From Chromera velia (Eukaryota > Sar > Chromeraceae): 41,282 nucleotides of DNA. The position numbers were made by a program, and so were the translations under genes. The stretch covers positions 3,162 through 44,443 of the forward strand of contig JAHBMJ010000440.1 of NCBI GenBank assembly GCA_018398765.1. The letters are read 5' to 3'. Below are positions 16,701-28,206 of this stretch, piece after piece (position 1 is the stretch's first letter; each line of letters opens with the position of its first letter). The notes below the pieces were generated by a model. The model saw nothing but the letters and a program-made list of their open reading frames with translations. It ran no database searches and was not told the DNA's origin.

Positions 16701-18496
16701 ACATCACAACACTTCCTGCTACCTCTCCTGCCGCCTACGAAGGCAGGCAGAGTGCGGGAGGAAGTCACAGGGAGCTTCCTGGAGCAGCTGCAGCGCCTGC
16801 GGGTGCCTCTAGGTCCCTTGCGCCTCCGATTTCACGACCTTCCGGGCCCCCCCATGCTTCTTCGGCCCCGCCCCCCACGCACGGATGGACTGCGGCAGCG
16901 GGGCCGCAGAGGGGTGCGGTCCCCGTCCCCGTCCCTCTGCCAGCTGTTGGCAGGGGGGGGTCGGAGGCGGGCTTTTCAGGGTCGCTGCATGGGGGGCGGT
17001 CTTCTCAGCCAAGTCAGTGGGCAGGCCATGTCAGCAGAGGGTGGGAGGGCACATGCACGTTGCAAGCCCCGGGTGTTGGTGTTGGGGTTGGAGGCGGTGC
17101 GGCTGCAGGAGGGGGTCGGAAAGGGATTCCGGTGGTGGACATGTCTTGTGAATTAGAGAGTGCAGGTGATTTGATTGGAGAGAGGGAGGGGGTTGCCGAG
17201 TTTGACTGGGAGAGCCGGGGGGGGGACACAATTGAGCATGGTGCCGGTTTGGCCTCTGCATCAGCCTCGTCATCCAAGCAGCCCCCCCTGCCACCCGGAC
17301 GTGTGCCGATGGCGGGGGGGAGGAGGCATGACAAGGTCCCCCTCCTAGAAGACCATGATCGCTCCCATGCAGCAGTGCCCCCCTCTGGGGTTGTGAACCT
17401 TGTCTGCAGTCAGTCCTCGTTCGCTTCGGGTGGGGAGGGTTTTGGGAGCAGTAAGGGGGGGCGGGAGTGGACGGGGTCGGCGGTGTCTAGAGACCCCACT
17501 GCGGGCTGTGCGGGGGGGGGGGGAACGAAAACGTCAGCAGCAGAGTTGGCAGATGACGAGGGAGAGCCTCCTCCCTCAGCCTCCTGTGAGTATGGACGGG
17601 GCATGACCCCACCATGTGATGGTACCTTTCCACGTATGCCTTTCTCCTTTATGAAGTTGGAGAATGGAGCGAAGGCAAAGGGAAAGGGAGAGAGTCAAGG
17701 TCGACGAGAAGAGGGAGAGAAAGAGAGGGAGAAAGCGTTTGAAGCCTTAGACGAGTGGCAAGGGGCGGATTTGGGAGAGGATGGGGAGATGAAACTTGAT
17801 GTGGTCAGGTGCCCTAGGGCCCCCTGGTGCCTTCGTGAAGACAGCGGGCACGGTTCTTTCCGTGCCTCTGTCTCCCGCCCCTCTGCCGTTGTCCCCCCGT
17901 TTTCGTTTTCCTCCACTGCTGCAGGGTCTTCCTCTGCAGCTGCTGCAACTGCAGGATCTGCATGTGCACCTCGTGGAGGGGGGTTGAGAGGGGGCGACCC
18001 GAACGGTTTGTCGGCTCCAAGCGGAGTGGAGGGGGGAAGGGCTTGGCCTCATCCATTGGCTTCGGAAGCAGACGGAGAGGTTCCACCTCAGCCATCCAGC
18101 GCTTCTTCTTGCCCTCAGGGGTCGCCCCCCTTTGCTGCAGAGAGAGGGGGGCAGTCTTTGCTGTCAGCTCCCTCTCGCAGGGGCGGTACGGTTGACTTCG
18201 TTGACGTCTGTTCACCTTCGCCCGCGCCGTCGTGTTCTTCCTTCAGCCTCTTGGCTGTTTTCTCTGCGTCTGAGCTTGTGCAGTTGGGACGGTCGATTGG
18301 GTTGGGGGGAGCGATTGAGGGGGGGGAGGAAGAGGGAGACGGCCAGCAGCAGGGAGAGAATCCGGGGCTGAGGGTTTGCGCGAATGCAGAAATGATGAAC
18401 AGAAATGAGAATTCAGGTGCAGGGGTGGGAATGTGGAGAGGAAAGCCGGGGAGAGAAGACGAGGTGATGAGATGCATTGACAGAAAACCAAGCTGA
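13757..18496 (+). CDS. TBC-domain Rab GTPase-activating protein, GRTP1/TBC1D6-like
   Basis: Four exons fit by phase: 13757-14190, 14602-15516, 15893-15932 and 16523-18496, giving about 1120 residues. TBC proteins accelerate GTP hydrolysis by Rab GTPases in vesicle traffic. The exon 1/2 join rebuilds DRYGFMKEA, as in GRTP1. Exon 2 carries RKGIP and LRSRVW. The arginine finger is in IDADLRR (14891-14911) followed by TFPSN. The glutamine finger is in YCQALN (15008-15025), where Ala replaces the common Gly. KLP, WFL and LRVWDAL follow. Exons 3-4 add a basic coiled coil (about 15893-16650), then a long Ser/Gly/Pro/Ala-rich tail with no recognised domain. Exon 1 is acidic and disordered with seven Gln. 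An acceptor-like CTTACAG ends at 13732, so a further 5' exon or untranslated exon is possible. Confidence 0.87.
15933..16522 (+). repeat. TBC gene intron 3 with GT and CTGT microsatellites
   Basis: The donor GTAGGC follows AAG-CAG and the acceptor TCTGTGCAG precedes GTCGAA, both phase 0. A GT tract lies at 15978-16046, and several TCTG/CTGT tracts lie at 16103-16114 and 16320-16470, separated by A-rich stretches. Confidence 0.8.
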
Positions 18497-18558
18497 GGTT
18501 GGCTCTCATGAAGAAGAAAGAGCAGAGCGGAGAGAGGAAGAAAGAAAAAGAAGACCGA

Positions 18559-18592
<34 letters not shown>

Positions 18593-20539
18593 CTCCGTCC
18601 GTCCAGTTATTCATTTCATTCGGTCCGCACTGACCGACCGACTTTTTCTGTTCTTCCTGCTAGAACAGCCTCAATTTATCCCTCTCTTTCCCGCCCGTGT
18701 CTTTTTCTCTCTTTCTTTTTTCTTTATCTCTTTCTTTCTTTTTTCTCTCTTTCTTTTTTCTTTCTCTATTTTTTCTTTCTCTCTTTATTTTTTCTTTCTC
18801 TCTTCGTTTTTCTTTTCTTTCTTTCTTTCTTTCTTTCTTTCTGCTTTTCCTTCACTTTTGTCTATCTGTGTGTCTTTCTCTCCCTGTCTCTCTCCTCTCT
18901 TCCCTCCACCCCCCCCTTCCCTCTTTTCTTCACTCCTTCATATTGTGCTCTTGCTACTGTTGCCTCCTTCCTCCGTTGATCCCTCACCCCCCATGCACCC
19001 GTGCTTCCTCCCTCCGGGCTGTACTTTATGAATGAATGAAAGCCAAACGCCCGCTACTTTCTGAGAGGGGGGTGTTCACAGCGAGGAATGACAGGGGGCT
19101 GGGAGAAACGTCGAATTAAGATGGCTTCAGCAAATGAAGGTTCCTTCGTCCTTTGAATCGTTCAAGCTGCGACTGATCGATCAATGGGCACGCTTGCGTC
19201 ATTCACCCTCACCCCCACGCAAAAACGACTCTTTAAAGAAGTCTACAAGCAATCCAAGGTCTCCCTCCCTCTTCCACTTCCTCTCATTTGGGTCCGTTCT
19301 TTTCAGACGGCCCTGCATACCTGCTTTGGTGCCATCCACCCGGTCGCCTTGGCAAACAGCGGCACTTGCACACAGCCCCCCGGCGGCTGTGCGTACGTCT
19401 TTTTTCACTTTCCTGCCCGATCCAAAAAGATCCAGTAGCCACAAGTCTGAACGAACGCACAATCTCGTTAAACCCTTTTTGTCTTCAATTTGGACCACAG
19501 ACGATCAGGGGTGGATGATCAATTGATGCTTTTTAAGTTTAATTCAGTGATCTTTCAGTGAAGTCGACCCTGAAAAGCAACTCAGCCACCAGAAAAATTG
19601 GACATTTAACTAATTTATTTAATTTGTATATCAAAATCAGACCTTGACTATGATTGCAGGAATCAAAGATCAAATCACGGGCTACTAGCTTCTCAAATTC
19701 TGGTCACATGGATTTGTATGGCTTTTAGGGCTCTTAATTTATCTGTTTTCTTTGTGTGACTCCTTGGTCCGAGCGATAGTGATAGTGATTCAGTGGTGTT
19801 TTTGAGCAAAAGTTACACAAGCGGAACTTAGCGCGACTAAGAGTCTGAGACGAACTGAAGTATCATTACCTTGACTTGCTATATGTCTAACCTTAGGCTA
19901 TCTGTATTATTGAATTGAATTGTATGCAACTTTTGAAAGCAGTGCTTGAAGATGTTTGAAAGCCGGTAGGCTGCCTCTTTCTATTTAAGACTGTGTTCTT
20001 TCTTGAAGCTAGTTGAAAAATACTAACGGATTATACCGTATCAATACTGATTCAGGTTTATAATTGGGTTTATCATTTGTCCGTTATCCATGCTGATGGT
20101 GTATGATAGTGGTAATGATGGAAGTAAACGGAAGTAATCATAATGTACACATGTTTTTTTTTTCTTTTCTTTTTTTAATTCAATTTTCGATCAGGTTTAA
20201 TTCTAGGCATGTGAATTTCCGATTTTTTAGGGCCTCCAAGTTATAGCTGAGTTGCATTTCGATGAACTTCGATCGAGGATCGACGCACACACTTTTCTGT
20301 TACATATTGACCACGTCACCATGCACGCGCCGCCACGCGCGCGAATGCGCGCGAACGAGCGCCAACAAACTTCAAATATCCTCTTCAAATTTTATGAATT
20401 CTTTACATGCATGCATGCATCATTGTACGTACGTATTTAATTCAATCGATCGATCGATCAAAAAATTTGCATTGGTGTCAGATCGATCGCGAGACTGCGT
20501 CCAAAGTCCGAACGTCACTGAACCCTTCTAAAGAATGTC
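18497..20539. other. Intergenic spacer with TTTC/TC repeats, then AT-rich DNA
   Basis: A GATT array lies at about 18561-18590. Irregular TTTC, TTTTC and TC repeats occupy about 18690-18900. A balanced stretch at 19080-19520 has short frames without motifs. From 19530 to 20250 the DNA is AT-rich. Near 20400-20460 there are tandem GCAT units (ATGCATGCATGCAT) and a GATC run (CGATCGATCGATCG) just upstream of the next gene. I see no gene here. Confidence 0.6.
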
Positions 20540-21567
20540 ATGGATCTGGGTGCTCAGAAAAATCCAACGCTCTCTGATCCACGGCAAGGCTGCAAACAGG
20601 ACAACACAATGAGCGTTGCCGAACTGAGGAGCGGCATAGGGTTGGTTTCTGTTGTCTTCGCTCTTGGGTCCCTTGGCATCGGTGGAGCCCTTCTTGCATA
20701 TGGTGCCGCCTCTAACGTAGAGCAATTTGCCTGTTGTACAGTACACGCTTGTCCTACCCTGACAGACACATCTGCATTTCCGGCGAGAAACGGGGCTGGA
20801 GTCTGTCTGTACTCTGAGGCCACATGTCCTGCCGGGGCGGGACGGATGGACTCTTGCAGACCGGGGGAGATGGACTTGGGAAAGGACTGTACAGTCAACC
20901 TTCCACAAGTAAGTAACTGTAAGGGACCTCATGAAGACTGGTAGCAAGGACAATGCTGTATGTATGCAATTACCCACATACTCATGTGAATCCATGCATG
21001 AGCTGGCAATTGAAAGAAGTCATGATGCTGACCCAGAGAGGGGACAAGAAAATTCTGCGGAGGTCCAGGCAGAAGATTTGAAAGGAATGGCGGGCTGTGA
21101 AGCTGTGCGTTACAGTCAGGTTGCTTGAACAGACGCGGGGAATGATTGAGCATGCCGAGCGTTCGCGGGGCCCGGCTGGGGGTCGGACAGTTTAATTGGG
21201 TGTCTGCGTTCGCGCAGGTCCCCACACAGGCTCGCGATCGTGTCATTGCGTGTGCCTTTGTTCATTTATAGGCAGGCAGACAGTGAGCGCGTGAGCAAGA
21301 AACGAGCAAAAATGCCAGACGCGAGCGCTGAGAAAAATGTCATGATGCAAGAAGCTAAGGAAGCCACTGTAATAGACGTGGGGCAGTGAGCTGTACTGCC
21401 AAAAAGGAGGGGACAAATGAAGGGAGAAACCGAATCCCTGGGAGTCTATGCAGAGTTTTAAATCAAAGGAATTTCACATGCAGGCACGCCAGCGTGCAGA
21501 AGCCGAGGTGCCTCGGGTTCGGTTCGCAATTCAATTCAGAGAGACATACCTGCGTGTGCAAGTCGAA

Positions 21568-21601
<34 letters not shown>

Positions 21602-21604
21602 GTG

Positions 21605-21635
<31 letters not shown>

Positions 21636-21639
21636 GAAG

Positions 21640-21675
<36 letters not shown>

Positions 21676-22450
21676 NNNNNNNNNNNNNNNNNNNNNNNNN
21701 NNNNNNNNNNNNNNNNNNNNNNNNNNNNNNNNNNNNNNNNNNNNNNNNNNNNNNNNNNNNNNNNNNNNNNNNNNNNNNNNNNNNNNNNNNNNNNNNNNNN
21801 NNNNNNNNNNNNNNNNNNNGGGGGGGGGGTTTGGAGAAAAGAGATCTGCAAGTAAATTCCATGATCGCAGCCTTTGAGTCTAGTTTGCATGTCTCGCGGT
21901 CTCTGCGAATGCATGAGCTGCGTAGAAACACTTCTAGTACCCCGTGAATTCCTCTTTTGTGTTTGTCCTTCGCATGCAGACGCTCACATTTCCTTTGGGC
22001 AGCCTGATGATCGTGGCTGGTGCCTTCCGTGCGGCTTTCCTTCTCTGTGGGGACTGCGACGGACGAACGTGTGCAAAAACGTATGTTCCTCTTCTTTCCG
22101 AAATATTGCTAAACATCGGGGTTGTTACGTGCGCTCTCATGGGCATGTTGGCTTGGGGAGGGGGGGCCGTCTCTGAGTCCGAGCGAATGGTGAAAGGAAA
22201 CACAGGGGACGAAAACAACCCGGGAAATCCAGTGTACATGGAAGGAGATGGTTGCCCGGTGGCAAGATCTGTTGTGGGGGACTCAGACAGTCGGATCAAA
22301 AAGGTGCAATTGTGGTATAAATCTGAAGTCACATTCCCCTTTTTCGTGCTGGCGCTTGTCCTTTCCGGACTATACTGCATTGTGTGGGTCTTTAAGATCA
22401 CAGGAACGTATTGTTTCAGCGAAACGGACAATAAGGATTCAAATCGATAA
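20540..22450 (+). CDS. Unrecognised four-TM membrane protein with a Cys-rich loop
   Basis: Two exons in phase 0 (20540-20908, donor GTAAGT; 21980-22450, acceptor CGCATGCAG) give 279 residues. I do not recognise the family. Predicted membrane segments lie at about residues 31-55 (IGLVSVVFALGSLGIGGALL), 124-147, 158-185 and 240-263. Between TM1 and TM2 is a loop of about 68 residues with a CC pair and six further cysteines. The loop between TM3 and TM4 is charged with one Cys, and the C-terminus is short and polar. The layout recalls tetraspanins, but the Cys-rich loop is the first one, not the second, and there is no CCG motif. The intron contains the N gap at 21676-21819, so an extra exon could be missing. 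Confidence 0.68.
21569..21675 (+). repeat. GT then GA microsatellite running into the N gap
   Basis: A GT tract (about 21570-21599) is followed by GA tracts to 21675, where the N run begins. Such tracts often stop assembly. The repeat lies inside the inferred intron of the four-TM gene. Confidence 0.85.
21676..21819. other. Assembly gap (144 N)
   Basis: The run of N is bordered by a GA microsatellite on the left and by ten G on the right. Its true length is unknown. Confidence 0.98.
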
Positions 22451-24174
22451 AACTTCAGCTATTTCATACTCAAAAGGTCCTGCTGTGTGCGCCTCATATA
22501 TTTTTTCATTTGTGTTCAGCACACTATAGACCATACTAGTGAGGCCTCCGAATCATTGCCGCCTTTCAATGACTGAATTATCTGTTGGAGATCATTATCA
22601 TCATTATTATACTACTATTATCTTTACTGCTTGTTCGGGCTGTCATGGTAGGCTTAGAGCTTACTAGGCTATTAAATAATTTATGAGTGACATGATAAGT
22701 GTATAGAATTCAATCTTTCTGAAATGTTAAACGTCAAAGAGTAAAAGATTGATTGATTGATTAGTTAATTGAGTGAGTGAGTGAGCGTAATGTTCCAGAA
22801 GCATGCTGCTCCTGTTCTTTGCTTATCGATGCGCACTTCTTTTCTCTCTTTCCGTTTGGTAAGGGGCGTATGCCGAGCGAATTGATTTTTAAAGCGCGTA
22901 AGTCCCCATCCGGATCCTTAAATGCTGCGCGCGCCACCACTGGTCGGCTCGCCTCACGCATGATATTCATCTTTCCATGCGCTTCTCTCTCTTTGACTGA
23001 TCCCGGCTCGCCTCTCCTGTCAGTGATTGCATGTTGAGTGACGCATGCTAAGTCCTGATTGTTTATGCAAGTGATTGCCATCTTTGGAACTCTTTCACTT
23101 CTCGTTTGGGGCTTTCCGGGGTTCCCACACGCAAAGACTCCGTCAGGCGTTTCCTCTCGCATATATTTTGACTCACAAAATTTCTCATTGTTTCATCTCG
23201 ATCGATTACTAGAATTAAACGTTTTTCCTCTGGGAGTGGCTCTCTGCTTGCCACTCTGAAACGACTTTCTCTCGAATAAGGACCTACGGATCGATTTCTT
23301 TGTGAGTCTTTATTTCTGTCTTCGTGTGTAGCTAGGTATTCGTTCTTATAGTCTAGCACACATCTCGGTGAGTGAGTGAGTGAGTGAATAAGACAAAACT
23401 GATTATAATTTTTTTTTATCTCTTTCAAGTTCTCTTTTACTCTCTTATTATTGAGTCTTATATCAGTTAAAACCTTAGTTTCAGATCAATGAGATGCTCG
23501 AGTTAAAAAGTATGACAATGTGTCATTCAGATAGAGCCATGTGAGCCGCCACGTGTACCGCCGCCACCAAGCAAGCCGCAAAAATCCGAGTTTTATCAAT
23601 GTGATTGTGTTGCACTGCATGGACGCGCTTCATGGAATTGATTAAATTTTGTGGGGAATTTGTAATTTGCTTCATTAAGATTGATTAGTAAATCTTTCCA
23701 AATCTGCTTAATAACTTTCCGTTCTCTCCAGAATCCAAATTAAGGACTCCGGATTATCATATACTTCTTGAAGGCATAACCACTGAACAAGAACATTTGT
23801 TCTGCGGTTGTAGTCATTCGTTTATTTCTATAATATACCAGCTTTTGAATTGACTATGTAAGGAACTAGGCAAAGAACTAACTAAGAAAGTAACTTAAAT
23901 ACTTTTTCAGTCTCCAAATTTTGTATCGAGAGCGAGCCTATAGGTGCTAGCCTTTCCGATTTTGAAGAAAGAAAGTTTACTAGTAGATTAATACGCGTAT
24001 CATGCGGCGTATGTAGCTACTATAGGTATGTAGAACTTGTCAACGAAAGTGCAGGTTTGCCTTGGTGTGTTCTAGCGTGTGTGAGGCTACGTGTGAGGCT
24101 GTGCTGCACACATCTTCCATTCTGACACTCTTTTAAGCTAGACTCGGAGGTGACGATCGTCTTAATGTCTCCCC
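22451..24174. other. AT-rich convergent spacer between genes 3 and 4
   Basis: Genes 3 (+) and 4 (-) converge here. The DNA is mostly AT-rich, with a GATT/GAGT run at about 22748-22787 and GTGA repeats at 23370-23390. A balanced island at 22790-23270 has short frames on both strands, with no conserved motif. No gene could be assigned. Confidence 0.55.
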
Positions 24175-27100
24175 TCAGTGGTCTTCAGCATCCCCTCTTT
24201 CGGCCTCTTCTCTCGCCCTCATGTTCTCAAAATACCTCGCGATCAGCTCCGCCGTGTTGAAGTCCCTTGTGCCGCCCACGACTGGCGCTGAGAGGGCAGC
24301 AGGGGAAGCGCCAGCGTCTCGCTTTCCTTTTTCAACCATGGTACAGACAAGGGCAGAGCTCCCTTGCTCCTTCTCACCCTGGAGCGGCCTCTGATCAGAC
24401 ACCTTCCCCGCTCTCTGCCGAGCTTCCCCCTCTTGTCTCCCCTGCTTGTCGTCTTCACCCCCCCCCTTGGGTGGTACTGTGAAACGGGAAGAGGAGGCCG
24501 ATCTCGAGCTGCGACTTTGTCCGAGCTGAGCGGAGGCTCGCCCCCGCTCCTGAATACGAGGCGCAGTCCCTTTTGAGACGCACACGAGCGCTGTCCCGAG
24601 GGGAATCCGGGCAGGATCTCCGGAAGCGACTGAGGGACCGGAGCTCCTGAAGGGAAGCGGGGGGGGGCTTTCAGTCCTTCCATCTCCTTCCTCCTTGGCT
24701 GCTCCACCTTCACCTTCACCAGGGTTGAGGGCGACCTTCAGAGTGTCTGTCGGGGCACTCTCGGTGAAGAGGTCCGCACGTCTGAGTGATCGCGCGACGG
24801 ACTCCCAACACTGGGAGAGGCCTCCGCTGCTTCCAGTGGGTGAGGGGTGGTCGTTCTGTCCGAACAACTCTAATGGGGTTTGCTCGTCAGAGGAGGGGAA
24901 AGAAGGAGGCGGAGAGGCGCTACCCCAATTTCCCCCTTCCCCCCTTTCGTCGTCTGTGCCGCCCCCCCCGCCCTCAAGTCCCACAAGCCCCCCATGACCG
25001 TCCCTCACCGCCTCCAGGGATGAATCCTCGCTACCCTCTTCTCTCACCCGTCTCCCCAGACCCAACGCCCGTCCTTCCCGGAACCTCTCCGGAGTCTTCT
25101 TGCGGACAATCGACTTCGGGGAAGGCGACTGCCCTGTGCGGACAGATGAGACAGAAGAAGAAATGCTACCCAGCGACTCTGCCCACCTGCACACAATCTC
25201 GCAGGCAGCAGAAAAAACCTTTTCAGGATCGCGCCTGCTTGTCCACCCTTCATGTTACCGAAGCCACCGAAATACGAGAGACCCACAATGCACGTGCAGT
25301 CTGTTTGTCACTGAAGAACACAGGCGGGCATCTTGTTCTGCCTGCGGATGGAACAGAAGCATCTGCTTACACAAACTGCTGCATTTGTGCAGCGGTAGCG
25401 CAGATTTCTCTCCTATCCATCTCTGTGCAGATCAGTCTATCCACCGATGGATGATTCTACCACTGCCGGCAGACAGACACACATTCACGAGGTTCGACAC
25501 TCTGCCAGAGCTAGGAGCTAGGGCGGCCATGCAGACTTGAGAGAGAGAAATGAAGGAGGGAGGGAGGGGGACACATGCATTCTCGCAGAGACCCGACCGA
25601 TCCATCGATTGAAGGAAAATCTAGATCCTGGCTTTTGTGCATGCATCCATGCATCCATGCATGCAGCCAGACAAACTTTTGTTCTGTCCGTTCTCTTTCA
25701 GGCCGATCGAGCCAGCCAGCCAAACATTCGCTGCAGAGTAGTCGGTCTGCATGTCTCTGTCTGTCTGGCGCAGTTGCATACAATTCACGACTGACCGCAG
25801 TCTCTTTCCAGTTTGAGATGGACATAGAGAGCTGCTCTGGGCAACCACCATCAGACTGCTCTGAGCGACTCCTACCGAGAGCCCTCCAGAGGGACTTGGC
25901 ATCACCTGCGCGCACACACGAGAGAAAAGTAAGGGGCAAATGAAAATGAGGAACGCATACAAAACAGTCAAGGGGGGGAGAAGCACTCGAATTCAGTCTC
26001 TCTGAGCGGACGTCAATCGGGAGTGGACCGAATGTTCCTCTGCCACCAATGTGTCGAGGGCATGCATGCATCTGCTGGCATGATAGCAACTTGGATTTGC
26101 TTCCAGTCAACCTGAATTTAACGTTCTCTCCCTAGAGCATGCATGCATGAATGAATGATTCAAAGATGCGCCCTAACGCACTAGGTCACTCCCCGCACCT
26201 GTGAGGTATTGTTGACGGCATCTGACGGCACCGAAAGACAGTCAGACTGAAGAGGACGCACTGAGAACGGTAGGGGCCCAGGCACAGGGTCCTGAGGAAT
26301 CACGAGAGAAACCGACGAGCAGTGAAGCGGCCCGGCACGGTTTGCACTGCTGCTACCGGTCTGCCCACCACTTGCAAAGCCATGTATGGGCGTGGTTTGC
26401 GGCGGTTGTTCTGGGTTTGCACCCGCATCTGCTGCGCTCATTTGTGCCGTCGGAGTTCCATGAATGTGGGAAGTCTGCGAGAGGATGTCAATCGAGTCCC
26501 CCACCTGCCCAAGCCTCGCGCTGCTTCCTTCCACCCCGCTGCTGGGTTGTCTGTTGTTCATGTTGTTTCTGGGTGAGGGCGAATTCTTCAGGATCGATTT
26601 CGGCTGAAGAACCAACGGAGAGGAGCAGCCCCCAGGGGAGAAGGAGGGGTCAGTCAGAAGTCTCGGTGGAGGGTCATAGCAGGGCGTGTCATGACGGGAA
26701 TGGCGGTACCGGACAGGTCGCCGGGGTGTGAGAAGACTTGCAGATACACCGTCGAGGGCCATGGCGCCTTCAGAAGATTCGCCCCCTTGGAAAGAAGCCA
26801 ACGGATGACTTTGCTGAGGAAACGAAGTGATGACCTGCAGTCTGACGGGAATTCTCTCTCTCTGTTTTTCAACAGCGGGGGGGAGAGAGGAAGGCTGCAC
26901 TGAGGCACTGCCACTGAGGCCCCAGTCAGCGCCGTTACTGGTTCCAGGGGCAACAGGGTGATGGGACGAATCTTCCCCGTCCCCGCCGGCCCCCTCCTCT
27001 GCGCTCTTCTCGTCTTCCTCTTGAATCTGGGGAGGAAGTAGCTCCTGCACTCCTGAGGAGCCAGCTAGAGCGGTGGAGTTTCCACCTGTTGGTGGGTGTG

Positions 27101-27452
27101 CCGTGTCAGGGGACGCAGCGTTCATGGTGATTGGATCCGTGGAGGCGGTCAGCGACGGGATTTTCCCTCCCGCCCTGAGGGTGGAGATGGAGGGGCGGGG
27201 GGAAGCCTCAGAGTCTCCAACCGAACCTCCCTGCCTCTCCGTTTCGTTCGCATTCGCGTGCTTGTATCCTTTCTCAACATCCTCTTTCGGCCCTTTTGCA
27301 CCCACTCCGCCCGTTCCCTTTGTGGAAGAGCGCAGGTGAAGAAAACAGAGGGTCAGGCCCACCAGAAGACACAGAAAGAGGAAGCCAGGCACGATTATGA
27401 CAACGTAGAATGAGGCACTACCCTCCGCAATCAAGTGCCTTGAGCCACCCAT
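24175..27452 (-). CDS. Unrecognised single-pass membrane protein with a long disordered tail
   Basis: Three exons on the minus strand fit by phase: 27452-26199 (donor GTGCGG), 25905-25796 (donor GTCAGT) and 25186-24175, giving about 791 residues from the ATG at 27452. After a short N-terminus, a hydrophobic stretch (ASFYVVIIVPGFLFLCLLVG) forms one membrane span, followed by HLRSS. The rest is Ser/Pro/Gly/Glu-rich and probably cytoplasmic, with a LTPRRPVRYRHSRHDTPCYD patch, a PKSILKNSPSPR patch and a C-terminal helix AELIARYFENMRAREEAERG. I recognise no domain. The open frame extends upstream to a GTG at 27539, and an acceptor-like AATATCAG lies before the ATG, so an upstream exon with a signal peptide or extracellular domain may be missing. 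Confidence 0.65.
25621..25672. repeat. GCATGCATCCATGCA repeat
   Basis: A short run of GCATGCAT and CCATGCAT units lies inside the second intron of the minus-strand membrane-protein gene. It adds to the many TGCATGCA motifs in this window. Confidence 0.8.
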
Positions 27453-28206
27453 GCGGATCTTGACTGATATTAATATCGATAAATAAAGGACATGCACCGC
27501 ATCTTCGGTCAGATCTTGAAAGCCTCCCGTTGCACACACGTCATATTTCTGCGAAGTTCTGCCCGAGAAGCAGCCTCACGGTCTGTCGGTCATATACAGA
27601 GGCAATGATACCTGTATATACGTACGTCGATCGACTCGAAAGAGCTAGCTATAGACCTCGCGATATATACCTATAGCTGTATATAGCTGTAGCTCGCGAT
27701 CCTCGGGGGCCGGGGGAAGAAAATATATACCAAAGGGGGGGAAAAAGCGCGCGCGCAGCGCGCGCTGCGCGCGGAGCGCGCAGGGTCTCCGAATTAAGCG
27801 GGAGCTAGCATGGCTCAGCATGCAGTGAGCCCACGCATCTCATGCAGTGAGCATGATGTGAGCATGCATGCAGTGCATGAGCAATATGTGCATGAGCAAT
27901 AGTGAGGCTAAGTGAGCATACCTCTTGCAGACTGAGCACCGCGATGCAAGGGATCGCAAGGGTCGATCTGTTTGTCTGTCAGATGGAAGTGCATGGATGA
28001 TGAGTGACTTTCATTCATAGTTTATCGTTTCGAATTCAGCAGTGATGCAACTCATACAGGCTCCGTGTTAATTTTTCTGGCGGAGTTTATCAAAAGTAGC
28101 TGCTTCTGTGCCTTCACAGAAATTTCGAGCTAGCTTCTTTGGCAGTAGTCAAGACCTTCACCATCGTACCTGTCGAACGGTAGGATCTCTTTGTGGAGCT
28201 CTTGTC
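27453..28206. promoter_or_regulatory. Divergent spacer between genes 4 and 5, palindrome-rich
   Basis: Genes 4 (-) and 5 (+) diverge from here, so both promoters should lie within it unless upstream exons exist. It contains ACGTACGTCGATCGAC at about 27620, repeated TATAGCTGTATATAGCTGTAG (27672-27693), a GC alternating tract (27747-27781) and clustered GCATG/AGCATGCATGCAG motifs (27808-27920). No standard core promoter element is certain. Confidence 0.45.
27747..27781. repeat. GC alternating tract with a perfect 22-bp palindrome
   Basis: Thirty-five bases are almost entirely alternating G and C. Positions 27751-27772 are identical to their reverse complement. Such sequence can adopt Z-DNA or hairpin structure. 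It lies between two divergent genes, next to an A/G-rich run (27731-27746). Confidence 0.85.

Noticed and set aside
19134-19526. Overlapping short frames in the spacer after the TBC gene
   Set aside because: They have no conserved motif, no splice partners that extend them, and frames are open on both strands.
27453-27539. Upstream extension of gene 4 to the first open codon
   Set aside because: The codon at 27539 is GTG, not ATG, so the ATG at 27452 was preferred, leaving open an upstream exon.
28108-28206. Upstream extension of the CCCH gene
   Set aside because: The codon at 28108 is GTG. The first in-frame ATG is at 28207, and CCTTCACAG before AAATTT could instead be an acceptor of an unseen 5' exon.
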